The notes beneath the pieces were generated by a model that made no database searches, was not told the DNA's origin, and was given only the letters and a program-made list of their open reading frames with translations. A stretch of DNA of 64,000 nucleotides from Actinacidiphila acididurans (GTDB taxonomy: Bacteria > Actinomycetota > Actinomycetes > Streptomycetales > Streptomycetaceae), in the NCBI RefSeq assembly GCF_016918855.1, contig NZ_JADKYB010000001.1, positions 620,001-684,000 of the forward strand, in the 5' to 3' direction. Below, piece by piece: positions 8,129 through 16,764 of this stretch (position 1 is its first letter; every line of letters begins with the position of its first letter). The translations under genes were made by a program, and so were the position numbers.

Positions 8129-8350
8129 TCAGCCGCCGACGCGCTCGTACGCCCGCCAGACACGGGGAGCGGTGAAGATGTACACCCGCTCCTGGCGCCG
8201 CCACCGGGCCGTCGGTACCGGCGCCGACGCCAGGGCCGAGCCGCCGGCCGTACGGGCGAGCAGGACCGAGACCAGCGCGGCCAGCTCTTCGGGAGAGGGA
8301 TTGCCGCGCTCCACTCGGAGCGGGCGGAAATCGTTGGACTCGGTCATCAT
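8129..8350 (-). CDS. Acyl-CoA carboxylase epsilon subunit
   Basis: About 73 residues. The N-terminal signature LRVERGNPSPEELAALVSVL is the hallmark of the small epsilon subunits (AccE/PccE) that activate actinobacterial acetyl/propionyl-CoA carboxylases. A Trp-containing C-terminal part follows. Two adjacent ATGs (8350 and 8347) follow GAGG, so the start is uncertain by one codon. The partner beta subunit gene, which normally sits directly upstream, is absent: the upstream neighbour is a DUF4132 gene. Inferred role: support of malonyl-CoA supply for polyketide synthesis, with alpha and beta subunits encoded elsewhere. Confidence 0.8.
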   Translation of the reverse strand: MMTESNDFRPLRVERGNPSPEELAALVSVLLARTAGGSALASAPVPTARWRRQERVYIFTAPRVWRAYERVGG

Positions 8351-8552
8351 TGCGTCCTCGTGGTCCGGGATGATGGACGGCAGGCCACTTCTCCCTTCCA
8401 TGGTTCTACGCAACCCGATCGCCCCTCAAGAAGCGGCTGTTCAGAAATCGGTGAAATTCGGCAACTCCTGTGCGGTCGTTTCCAGGAATGGCCAAACCGG
8501 ATATCGGGCCGCAGCAGCCCTCCGGCGCCATGGGTCGACCCTGACGCCGTGG

Positions 8553-11018
8553 CTAGAGCTGGCTCAGGATCGTCGGGTCCGTGATCTTCGTGTCGTCGGC
8601 CAGCAGCATCGCCTTGCTCAGGATCACCGCGAGGGTGCGGTCGCCCTCGAAGGGGAGGTAGCCGGTCTGCGGGGTGGCCGGGTCGGACTTCGGGACGATG
8701 CACAGGTACTGGTCGTTCGGGGTCATGAGGATGTTGCCCGAGCCGAGGTGGATTCTGTACGTGTGCCGTTCGCCCTTCACATGAAGGAAGCGGCCCTCCA
8801 GCGTGCAGCAGTCGGCGATCGCCAGGCGCGGTACGAGCCGTTCCAGCAGCGTACGGCGGGTCTCGGCGCTCTGGTTGAGCTCGCCGAAGCCGTACGACGT
8901 CCAATACTCCCGGAACCGGCCCTCGGGACCGCCGTCCTGCCAGGTCGGGTCGTTGCCGACGCTTCCGACGCCCACGAACAGGTCGACATCGCGCAGGACC
9001 TCGGACAGCACGAGGGGCGGGACGTCCGCCAGGGGCAGCGGGTCGACGGGGTCCGCGCCGTCGGGCAGCCACATGCTGTACTCGCCGCCGTAGCAGTGCG
9101 CCCAGTTCTCGGGCGCGTCCAGCGGGTAGAAGCGCACCTGGTCGGTGGTCAGGCGCAGATAGCTGCCGGACTCGGTGGTGTCCTCCCCGTAGCCGTCCCC
9201 CTCTCCCTGGATCCAGTACTCGGCGCGCAGGCCCCACTGCGGCAGTTCGCGCACGGCGGGCGGGGCCGAGTCGTCGACCATCAGGCGCAGCCTGTTGCGC
9301 CAGCCCCGGATCGCGGCCAGGGAGTGGAACTGGTGCTGGCGCAGGACGTGGGCCGCGAAACGGTTGGAGTACGTGGCCGTCGCGCGCTCCGCGTCGGTGA
9401 GCAGGTACACCTCGCGGTGGGCCTGCTTGAACGGCTGGGTGACCGCGTGCCGCTCCAGCCAGTCGCGCCAGGCCACGATCTCGGCGGGCTCGTGACCGAC
9501 CGGATGCCAGAGCCGGACCTCGGTGCCTTCGGTGACCGGGTCGTCGGCGAGGGTGCGCAACTCGCCGTCGGCGAACCCGACCGTCGTACCGTCGACCGTC
9601 CACAGCAGGCGGCGGGCCAGCGTGCCGACCAGGGGGTGGTCCAGCAAGCGCGCGCGCCAGGTGGCGTACGGCCAGGTGCGGCGGGCCAGGAACTGGCGGT
9701 CCAGACGCTCGCTCTGCGCGGCGAGCATCTTCTCGATGTCCTTGACCGCCGCCTTCAGCTCCTTGAGCTCCTCGGGGTGGTCGCGCTTGACGGCGGCAGG
9801 CACCGTCCTGACCGCCTTGCCTGCGGCGTTACGCCAGTTGAGGGCCGCCTTGCCGCCCTGGATCTCCAGCACGACCGTGACCTCGCCGAGCCGGTGCTCC
9901 GCCCGGCCGACCTCGCTCAACCCGTAGGCGGGCACCGCGAGTTCCTCGATCTCCGCACGGGACAGGCCCAAGGCCCGGGCCCGGGTCTCCAGCGCGGTGT
10001 CGAGGAGCTTGAGCGTGCCCTTGTAGGTCACCCGGGTGGCCAGGCGGGCGAGTTCGGCGAGGGCGGACTCGCCGTCCATCCTGGAGAGCGCGGTCACACC
10101 GGCATTGGCCACCTTCGGGGCCCGTGGGCCGAGCCCGGCGACCTTCTTGAGGGACGTCTCGACGAGGGCGCCGAGGGCGCGGGTGGTGTCAGGATGCGCG
10201 GGCAGCAGGGAAAGCACCCAGGTCAGGCCGCGCAGGGCGTTGGCGTTGTAGGGGTCGTAGGCCCTGTCGACGCCGGCCTCGTACTCCGGGCGGTCCAGCG
10301 CGAAGGTGCGGCGGCCGACGAGGACGAGCCAGGGCAGCACGGTCACCCGGACGCGATCGGCGCCGAGTTGGTCGATCAGGGCGCGTGCCTGCTCCTCCCA
10401 CTTGGGGGAGGGCTTGGCGGCGGTGGCGGTCGTGACGTGCCGCAGCAGCGCCTGCCAGCCCGGGGAGTCCTCGCTGTCCCGCAGGGCCTGCTCGGCCCAC
10501 TCCTCACCGACGTTGAGGACCGGCTCGGTGAGCTTCCTGGCGAGGGCGATGAAGTGCCCGCTGCGGTAGGTGTCCAGGGCCGAGCGGCGGAAGACGGCCA
10601 CGACAGCGGGCGCGAGGGCACAGCCGGCGGCCAGTTCGGCTTCGGCGAGGGGCTCGTGGTGCTCGCCGTACCAGACGGAGTGCCGCCCGCCGAGCTCGTC
10701 GAGCAGTTTCAGGCGCTGCGCCGAGACCCCGTCGCCGGGCAGACCACGCGCGATGACGCCGATGAGGACCAGGGCGTTGCCCCGGGCGACCGGGCCCGCC
10801 GCCGAGTGGTACTGCGCCACCAATGCGGCGGCGAGCGCGGTGCGCGTCTCGGACGGGAGGCCGATCAGCTCGTCGAGGACGCCGGCCCACAGACCGCTCC
10901 AGTTGCCCCCGATGCCGGCCGCGGTCTTCAGCAGATCGACGGCGAGCGCGTCCAGCTGTCCGTCTGCGGCGCGCTGCCGGATCAGTTCCTTGGTCTGCTG
11001 TATCTGCGCCATCGTCAC
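8553..11018 (-). CDS. DUF4132 (MolR-like) protein coupled to a GG-tailed small protein
   Basis: 821 residues, mostly helical repeat-like sequence (roughly 1-370), then a C-terminal DUF4132 region (about 440-820) with conserved aromatic-rich stretches such as QHQFHSLAAIRGWRNRL. E. coli MolR belongs to the same family, where DUF4132 is joined to a WGR domain; no WGR domain is evident here. No signal peptide or membrane segment is seen, so it is cytoplasmic. The GTG start at 11018 overlaps the stop of the upstream gene (GTGA), so the two products are made together. Molecular function is unknown. Confidence 0.75.
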   Translation of the reverse strand: MTMAQIQQTKELIRQRAADGQLDALAVDLLKTAAGIGGNWSGLWAGVLDELIGLPSETRTALAAALVAQYHSAAGPVARGNALVLIGVIARGLPGDGVSAQRLKLLDELGGRHSVWYGEHHEPLAEAELAAGCALAPAVVAVFRRSALDTYRSGHFIALARKLTEPVLNVGEEWAEQALRDSEDSPGWQALLRHVTTATAAKPSPKWEEQARALIDQLGADRVRVTVLPWLVLVGRRTFALDRPEYEAGVDRAYDPYNANALRGLTWVLSLLPAHPDTTRALGALVETSLKKVAGLGPRAPKVANAGVTALSRMDGESALAELARLATRVTYKGTLKLLDTALETRARALGLSRAEIEELAVPAYGLSEVGRAEHRLGEVTVVLEIQGGKAALNWRNAAGKAVRTVPAAVKRDHPEELKELKAAVKDIEKMLAAQSERLDRQFLARRTWPYATWRARLLDHPLVGTLARRLLWTVDGTTVGFADGELRTLADDPVTEGTEVRLWHPVGHEPAEIVAWRDWLERHAVTQPFKQAHREVYLLTDAERATATYSNRFAAHVLRQHQFHSLAAIRGWRNRLRLMVDDSAPPAVRELPQWGLRAEYWIQGEGDGYGEDTTESGSYLRLTTDQVRFYPLDAPENWAHCYGGEYSMWLPDGADPVDPLPLADVPPLVLSEVLRDVDLFVGVGSVGNDPTWQDGGPEGRFREYWTSYGFGELNQSAETRRTLLERLVPRLAIADCCTLEGRFLHVKGERHTYRIHLGSGNILMTPNDQYLCIVPKSDPATPQTGYLPFEGDRTLAVILSKAMLLADDTKITDPTILSQL

Positions 11019-11407
11019 CCACCCACCAGCGGCACGAGCTTCAGGAACGTGATCTCCGTGCCGAGCGCGAGCTCGACCTCCTCGTCCGCGCCCGTGACCT
11101 GACGGTCCCCCACGAGCACCAGGAAGCCGTTGCCCGCGAAGGCCCGCAGGGCCAGTTCGGTCTGGGCCTCGGGGCCTATCCGGCGGGGTGTCTTCAACGC
11201 GTATCCGTTGAGCACGCGTTCGGCGTCCTGGGGCTGCACGAGCCCCTGAAACACCCGCGGCGTGCGCGCGTTGTACTCGGCGACCTCCTGGAAGACCCGT
11301 CGCCGGATCAGCTCACCCACGGTGAGCCGCTCCTCGGCGATCTCCAGCCCCCACCCGTCGCTCCGGTCCCCAGCGGTCGTCTCGTCGACGAACGTCACGA
11401 TTGCCAT
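11015..11407 (-). CDS. Small beta-grasp-like protein with C-terminal Gly-Gly
   Basis: 130 residues ending TEITFLKLVPLVGG. The tail resembles the ThiS/MoaD sulfur-carrier ending (hydrophobic strand, Pro, then Gly-Gly at the extreme C terminus). The central LTVGELIRRRVFQEVAEYN resembles the main helix of a ubiquitin-like fold. The ATG at 11407 follows a TAGTGT box (complement of 11415-11420) by seven bases, so the transcript is probably leaderless. The stop overlaps the GTG of the DUF4132 gene, leaving the diglycine exactly terminal. No E1-like adenylylase or JAB peptidase gene is in the window. The ubiquitin-like assignment is inference from the sequence pattern. Confidence 0.6.
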   Translation of the reverse strand: MAIVTFVDETTAGDRSDGWGLEIAEERLTVGELIRRRVFQEVAEYNARTPRVFQGLVQPQDAERVLNGYALKTPRRIGPEAQTELALRAFAGNGFLVLVGDRQVTGADEEVELALGTEITFLKLVPLVGG

Positions 11408-11491
11408 ACCGACGACACTAGGGGTGGCCACTGACATCGATGCTCGCATGCGGGACCGACTGATCGGCCCGCGACTGTGAGGCACCTCGCG

Positions 11492-12694
11492 TCAGTTGGT
11501 CCCCGTCAACTGAATGCGGGTGGCGGCGATCGCGGCCGCGATGGCGCCCCGCACTTCGGCCTCGGCCCCGAGCCGTCCGGTGCGGACCTCGGCAGCCTGG
11601 GCGCTGGCCGGCTGGGCGTAGCGTGCCACGGACTCGCGGATGCCGGCCGCGAACGGCTCGTTGCCCGCGCCGAGTTCGCCGCCCAGCACCAAGGCGGAGG
11701 GGTTCAGGCAGTTGACCAGCCCGGCCAGCACCCGGCCGACCGTCCGGCCCGCCTCGCTGAGGACACGAGCAGCGGCCGGGTTGTCGCTCAGCTCGGCCAG
11801 CGGCGGCACTGCACTGTCGTCGAGCGAGTCCTCGTGGGTGGCCAGGACATGCGCGAGCTGGCGGCGCACGGTGGTGACGGAGACGACGGTCTCCAGGCAG
11901 CCGCGGCTGCCGCAGCGGCACCAGTTCCCGGCGCCCGGGATCTGTGTGTGCCCGATCTCGCCGGCTATCCCGGTCGCCCCGCGGTACGGGCGGCCGCCCA
12001 CGATGATCCCGGCACCTATGCCATGAGAGGCCTTGATGTACAGGAAGTCCTCCAGACCGCGGGCGGCACCGTAAGCCTGTTCGCCGCGCGCGCCCATGTC
12101 GGCGTCGTTGCCGATCGACACCGGATGCCCGAGCCTGCGCTCCAGCTCGGCCGCCGGGGCCAGCCCCACCCAGTCGGCCAGGATGGTCGGCGGGCGGACC
12201 ACCTGGGTGCGGATGTCGAGCGGACCCGGGATGCCGGCGGCGATGCCGAGCACGTCGTCGAGCGTGTGGCCGCTGCGCTGCAGGCACTCCCGCGCCAGTT
12301 CCGCGGCCAGGTCCATCGCGGGACCGGGACGGTGGTCGACGTCGATCGCTGCGGCGCACCGATGCAGAACTTCGCCCGCTGTGGTGGCTGCCGCCGCGCT
12401 GACGTGTGAGTGGCCGAAGTCGATCCCGACGACCACGCCTTCGTCGCTGACCAGGCTTATGACCGTGGCCCGGCGGCCACGGCCCGACGCTTTCCCCGGG
12501 GCGGAGGACTCCACCACCAGTCCGCTCGCCCGCAGGAACGACACACAGTCGCTGATCGCGCTCGCCGACAACCCGGTCATCCGGCTCAGACTCGCCCGCG
12601 TCAACCCGTTGCCGTGGTCGGCCAGTATCGCGACGACCTGGTCACGGGTGCGCTTGCGCCGCGCGGAAAGCGAAGCCGAGTCGTTGCTGTCCAT
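11492..12694 (-). CDS. ROK-family transcriptional repressor
   Basis: 400 residues: N-terminal winged helix-turn-helix (residues 10-70, LTRASLSRMTGLSASAISD) and a ROK sugar-kinase-like domain. That domain has the ATP-binding start GIDFGHSHVSAAA, the GEIGH motif and the zinc site CRCGSRGCLE (CxCGxxGCxE). ROK proteins of this shape repress sugar-use genes and are released by a sugar. The ATG at 12694 follows a TACACT box (complement of 12701-12706) by six bases, so it looks leaderless. The GH65 gene just upstream, with a palindrome inside its promoter, is the likely target (inference). Confidence 0.88.
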   Translation of the reverse strand: MDSNDSASLSARRKRTRDQVVAILADHGNGLTRASLSRMTGLSASAISDCVSFLRASGLVVESSAPGKASGRGRRATVISLVSDEGVVVGIDFGHSHVSAAAATTAGEVLHRCAAAIDVDHRPGPAMDLAAELARECLQRSGHTLDDVLGIAAGIPGPLDIRTQVVRPPTILADWVGLAPAAELERRLGHPVSIGNDADMGARGEQAYGAARGLEDFLYIKASHGIGAGIIVGGRPYRGATGIAGEIGHTQIPGAGNWCRCGSRGCLETVVSVTTVRRQLAHVLATHEDSLDDSAVPPLAELSDNPAAARVLSEAGRTVGRVLAGLVNCLNPSALVLGGELGAGNEPFAAGIRESVARYAQPASAQAAEVRTGRLGAEAEVRGAIAAAIAATRIQLTGTN

Positions 12695-13000
12695 GCCGGA
12701 AGTGTAGGGGTTTCCTGCGGTGAGCGGCAGATATGTGCCGCTCGCACCGGCAACCGTGAAGTGCGTGGAAGTGAGTTCCGGCGTTTCTCCCGGGCGACGA
12801 CACCGAACTGCCGCCATGTGCTTGCGTAGTTCGACCGACCAGTACCTTCACATGGCGCTTGCGTGCACAGGTGAATTCATGCGCTCACCGTGATATTCGT
12901 ATCGGTTCTCCTTCTTCCGCAGGCGGTCCTGTGACGCGTGACGGGCCTCCCGCCGTGACGTGTGTCAGTGCCGGAGGCCCGTTGCGCGCGCGTCGGTTGA
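12695..13000. other. Intergenic region, ROK upstream and GH65 downstream
   Basis: Contains the leaderless ROK promoter box next to 12694 and the GH65 terminator at 12941-12982. I see no open frame with coding bias in the rest. Confidence 0.5.
12941..12982 (-). terminator. Terminator of the GH65 gene
   Basis: Perfect 10-base arms ACGGGCCTCC (12941-12950) and GGAGGCCCGT (12973-12982) with a 22-base loop, starting 19 bases after the GH65 stop. Confidence 0.75.
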
Positions 13001-16000
13001 TCAGGAGGGGATGTTCCACTGCTGGTCGGTGGTGCCCCGGCAGGGCTCGATGACCAGCGGCGTGCCATTGCCGGTTGCGGCGCCCGCGGCGGTGAGGCAC
13101 TTGCCGAGTCCGGACCTCAAGGTGCCGGCGGCGGGATCGTACGTCCATTGCTGGGAGACAGTGGTGCCGCAGGTGTAGAGCTGCACCGGTGTCCCGTCGG
13201 CGTCCGAACCTCCGCGTACGTCCATGCACTTGCCCATCGCACGCACGGTGCCGTCACCGGGCATGGACCAGGTCTGCGCGGCAGTGCCGTTGCAGTCGTA
13301 GAGCTGGAGCGGGGTGCCGTCGGCGTTGTTGCCGCCGGCGACGTCGATGCAGCGGGCGCCGGCGACGTTCGTGACGGGGGTGTTGCACACAACGGGGCCG
13401 GGCGTGGCGGCCGGATGGCGGGTGGGCAGGTGGAGCGGCTTGCCCGCAGTGACCGTGTGCAGCTTGCCGCTGCCGTCCCGGACCGCGAGGGGCGGTCCGG
13501 ACCGCTGGGTGAGCGAAGTGGACGACTGGCCGACGGAGATGTCGAAGGTCCTGCCGTGCCACTTCACGCCGGTGATGTCGACGCCCGGCAGTTGCTGCGG
13601 CAGGAACGGGTCGACGGTCACCGCGTCCGTCCCCCAGCGCAGCCCGGTGAACCCGTAGAGGAACTGCTGGAGGTAGCCGCCCTCACCGGTGGTGAAGGTG
13701 AACGCTCCGCCCGAACGGGTCTCGTGGAACTGGTCGAACGGCGCGGCGATGAACGGGTCGACGCTGCTGCGCAAGTGGTCGTAGGCCGTGCACCCCGGGG
13801 AGCCGAGGGCGGCGGCGTCGATCGTGGCGATCGCGTCGGTCATGGACGGGCCGCCGGGGTCGGAGTGCTGCGTGTAGTAGTCCAGGTCGTTCTGCGCCAC
13901 GTCGGACGGCATCGGCACGGCCCACGGGTACTGCAGCAGCGTGACGTCGGCCTGCTTGACCTGCTGGCCGCTGTAGCCCTGGAACTCGGGGTGGATGCCG
14001 GCCGTCGTGTCAACGGGGATCTTCAGGCCGTCCGCGACCGTGCTCCACGCCGGGTCGGCGGGCTTGCCGAGGATGCCGGCCGCCTGGACGGCGATCCGCA
14101 AGCTGGCCTGCGCGCCGGCGTTGGTGCTCGCGCTGTTGTCGACGTGGTCGTGGTATTCGTCGGCTCCCTGGACGTCGTCGATGTCGTATCCGCCCGCGGC
14201 GTCCGGCACGGCGCGGGTGGCCCAGTAGTCGGCGATGTCCTTCAGCACCGGCCAGGCCTTCTCCTTCAGCCATGCGGTGTCGCCGGTGGCCTGGTAGTAC
14301 TGCCACTGGGCGAGGGCGATGTCGGAGTCGATGTGGATCTCGTCGTTGCCCTCGTTGTTGCCCGGGGGAATCGTCTCCTTGCCGGTCAGGGAGCTCTCCC
14401 AGGGGAACTTCGCGCCCTTGACCGGCCGGTCCGGGGTGGACAGGGCCGCCGCGGCGGCCTCTGCCGCGGGAAGCAGCTTCTGCCGGTAGGTGTCCGCGGT
14501 CTGTGCGATGTCGGGATACTGGGCCAGGAGCGCCGGATACATCCAGGTCTCCATGTCCCAGAACACATGGCCGTTGTAGCCGTCGGAGGACAGCCCGCCG
14601 GGGCTGGTGCTCCAGGTGACGCCGGCCCGCATGCTGGCCAGCAGGTAGAACATGGACGCGTGGATCTGCGCGGTCATGGCCGCGTCGCCCGGAACCGAGA
14701 TGCTCGACTGCCACAGCTGTGACCACGCACTGCTGTTGCGGGCGAGGGCGTCCCGGTAGCCGTCCTCCGCGGCCGAGGCCGCGGTCCGCGCGGCGGCCTG
14801 CTGCGGCGTCGCGGCCTTCAGCGGCCGGTCGGTGTCGACGCTGGACGCCACGCCCACGTACTTGGTGACCTCGTACGGCTGTTCCGCACGGACCGGGAAG
14901 GTGGTGCTCTGTCCCGCGCTGCCGGACGCCATGGCGGTGACCGGCTCGGTCGGCTCGACCTGCCCGTTGACCCGCAGGACGGAGTTCAGCCCGGCGGTGA
15001 CCAGGTTCCCGTCGGTCACGACGCTCTCCGACAAGGTCGCGGACTTGCCGTCCACCGCCGGGTTCACGGCCGAGGCGTGGTCGAGTCCCTGACCGTCGAA
15101 CTCGTCCATCACGGTCGCCGTTCCGCTCCAGTGCGGCACGGCACGCACCGTCACCGTGCCCAGATGGCCCTGCGCACGGTTGGCGTTGACGGTGTAGACG
15201 AAGCTCGTCCGGTCGCCCTCCGGGGACGTCCAGTCGAACGACGTCGTGAGCACTCCCGTACGCAGGTCCAGCGACTGCTGGTAGCCGCTGGTGGTGCCCG
15301 TGGTCTGCGGGGCGACGTCCGTCGGCGGCTGGGCCCCGGTCGGGTACGGCGCGAGGTAGTCGACGTTCACCCGCGCGGTGTCGTCCTGCGCGACAGTGAT
15401 CTCAAGGGTGTTGGAACCGGCCGTCAGGGTGACCGGCACGTGGGCCACGGCCCAGCTGTCCCAGCTGCCCGTCGCCGGCAGTGTCAGTTGCTGGAGCGCG
15501 CCGTTCACACCGAGGTGGACCGTCTGCGGACTGCCGCTGCCGTTCGCGTACCGCACGTCAAGCGTCGCCTGGCCGGCAGGAGCGTCGCGGACCACGACGG
15601 CGTCGGTGCCGCCCACGGTGGGGGTGTTGTTGGTGTTCAGACCGGCCAGATAGCCGCCGGCGACCGACCCGCCGTGGGAGGTCTCGATGAACGCCCCGCC
15701 GGAGATCTGCCCGTCCTCGGCCGGGCAGATCTGGTCGAACGCGCAGGACCAGTTGCCCGGCACCCCGTAGACGCCACCGCCGCGGCCGAAGCCGAGTGTC
15801 GTCCAGGCCGGCAGGCCGGCCCTGCGCTCGTACTGGCCCGCGGGGGCGGCGTAGAAGCCGGCGAGTTCGGACTGCGTGACCACCGGGCTGTTGGAGAAGC
15901 CCTCGCCCGCCGCGGGTACGCGTGCGGCGAGGTAGCCGTTGCCGACGAACGTCGGCGCGTAGTCCTTCGTCGCGTCGGTTGTGCTGAGGACCCAACCGTC

Positions 16001-16144
16001 TCCGCCGCCGGCGCCGGCGGCCGGCGGTGGCGTCGAGGAAGCCGGCGGGGCCATCACACCGCAGAGCACCCACCCGAGCGCCAGCACGAGGCCGGCTCTC
16101 CTGCGTATGCCTGGGCGGAAACGCCGGCCCGAGGGTACGTGCAT
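13001..16144 (-). CDS. Secreted GH65 glycosidase with ricin-type lectin domain
   Basis: 1047 residues. An RRR-containing signal peptide (about 1-38) leads into a GH65 N-terminal beta domain that is interrupted by a CBM6/35-like insert (about 150-265). The (alpha/alpha)6 barrel has GHVFWDMETWMYP near 525 and GADEYHDHVDN near 660, whose Glu matches the GH65 general acid. A C-terminal ricin-B/CBM13 trefoil follows with repeats ending QTW, QQW and QQW. Being secreted, it is more likely a hydrolase (trehalase or another alpha-glucosidase) than a phosphorylase. AAGGAG precedes the ATG. The GH65 class is well supported; the substrate is not. Confidence 0.85.
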   Translation of the reverse strand: MHVPSGRRFRPGIRRRAGLVLALGWVLCGVMAPPASSTPPPAAGAGGGDGWVLSTTDATKDYAPTFVGNGYLAARVPAAGEGFSNSPVVTQSELAGFYAAPAGQYERRAGLPAWTTLGFGRGGGVYGVPGNWSCAFDQICPAEDGQISGGAFIETSHGGSVAGGYLAGLNTNNTPTVGGTDAVVVRDAPAGQATLDVRYANGSGSPQTVHLGVNGALQQLTLPATGSWDSWAVAHVPVTLTAGSNTLEITVAQDDTARVNVDYLAPYPTGAQPPTDVAPQTTGTTSGYQQSLDLRTGVLTTSFDWTSPEGDRTSFVYTVNANRAQGHLGTVTVRAVPHWSGTATVMDEFDGQGLDHASAVNPAVDGKSATLSESVVTDGNLVTAGLNSVLRVNGQVEPTEPVTAMASGSAGQSTTFPVRAEQPYEVTKYVGVASSVDTDRPLKAATPQQAAARTAASAAEDGYRDALARNSSAWSQLWQSSISVPGDAAMTAQIHASMFYLLASMRAGVTWSTSPGGLSSDGYNGHVFWDMETWMYPALLAQYPDIAQTADTYRQKLLPAAEAAAAALSTPDRPVKGAKFPWESSLTGKETIPPGNNEGNDEIHIDSDIALAQWQYYQATGDTAWLKEKAWPVLKDIADYWATRAVPDAAGGYDIDDVQGADEYHDHVDNSASTNAGAQASLRIAVQAAGILGKPADPAWSTVADGLKIPVDTTAGIHPEFQGYSGQQVKQADVTLLQYPWAVPMPSDVAQNDLDYYTQHSDPGGPSMTDAIATIDAAALGSPGCTAYDHLRSSVDPFIAAPFDQFHETRSGGAFTFTTGEGGYLQQFLYGFTGLRWGTDAVTVDPFLPQQLPGVDITGVKWHGRTFDISVGQSSTSLTQRSGPPLAVRDGSGKLHTVTAGKPLHLPTRHPAATPGPVVCNTPVTNVAGARCIDVAGGNNADGTPLQLYDCNGTAAQTWSMPGDGTVRAMGKCMDVRGGSDADGTPVQLYTCGTTVSQQWTYDPAAGTLRSGLGKCLTAAGAATGNGTPLVIEPCRGTTDQQWNIPS

Positions 16145-16255
16145 GGTTTCTCCTTCTGCGATTCCAGAGGCAGCGGCGTGGCGGCACGACCGGTCGCGGG
16201 AGCCGGCCGCTGGCTGAAGGTCAGGTTCAGGGCTTCCTGGGCCTGGCGGACGCTC

Positions 16256-16284
16256 ACGCTACGGTCCGCCTATTAGGCCGTCAA
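16256..16284 (-). promoter_or_regulatory. GH65 promoter
   Basis: Read on the minus strand: TTGACG (16279-16284), a 17-base spacer, then TAGCGT (16256-16261). A start near 16249 would give a leader of about 105 bases. Confidence 0.7.
16268..16278. promoter_or_regulatory. Palindrome inside the GH65 promoter spacer
   Basis: GCCTATTAGGC, arms GCCTA/TAGGC around one base, exactly between the -35 and -10 boxes. Candidate operator for the ROK repressor encoded downstream. Confidence 0.45.
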
Positions 16285-16342
16285 GGTTCGAAATCGCTCC
16301 GGATTTCTTTCTGTCGGCGGCAGAATTCCGAAGGGGGGCGGG

Positions 16343-16739
16343 TTGCCTTGCCAGGCGGGCCAGACGCTCTCGCACGACTACGTCATCGCCGTCGACCGCT
16401 TCGGCGCCGCGTACCCGTGGCCGTCCGACAGCGGCCTGGCCCCGGCGGGCTCGTACGACTCCCCCTACGCGCACATGACGGCCTACTGGGACGGCCGGCT
16501 CGCGGAGATCGCTCAGCTCGCCCTGCCGGACCCCCGCCTGTTCAACGCCTACAAGGCGGGCATGATCTACGGCGAAATCGTCAAGGATGGCACCGTCCCA
16601 GTTCCAGCGGCCGGACAGGAACATCTCGATGAGCATGGACGACGCCTGCGCCTACCCGTACTCGGCGAGCGTCTTCTCCCGCGCCGCCGACGGAACGTCG
16701 GACCGGGAGCCCCACCGTTCGACCGCGTTGCGACTCTGA
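16343..16739 (+). pseudogene. Frameshifted remnant of an unidentified (possibly glycosidase) gene
   Basis: Two segments with strong third-position GC, both coding-like, lie in different frames. 16343 to about 16590 reads SHDYVIAVDRFGAAYPW... ending NAYKAGMIYGEIVKDG. From about 16599 the frame shifts by one base and reads QFQRPDRNISMSMDDACAY... up to TGA at 16737-16739. Neither has a ribosome site or a plausible N terminus. The wording resembles pieces of large secreted (alpha/alpha)6 proteins, but I cannot name the parent. It lies between the GH65 promoter and the phospholipase gene. A single-base assembly error plus truncation is the alternative. Confidence 0.5.
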
Positions 16740-16764
16740 GCCCCCCCGACCTCCAGGAGTGCTT

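Noticed and set aside
8082..11102. A 1006-codon open frame on the plus strand
   Set aside because: Antisense to the DUF4132 gene, low-complexity translation and no start signals.
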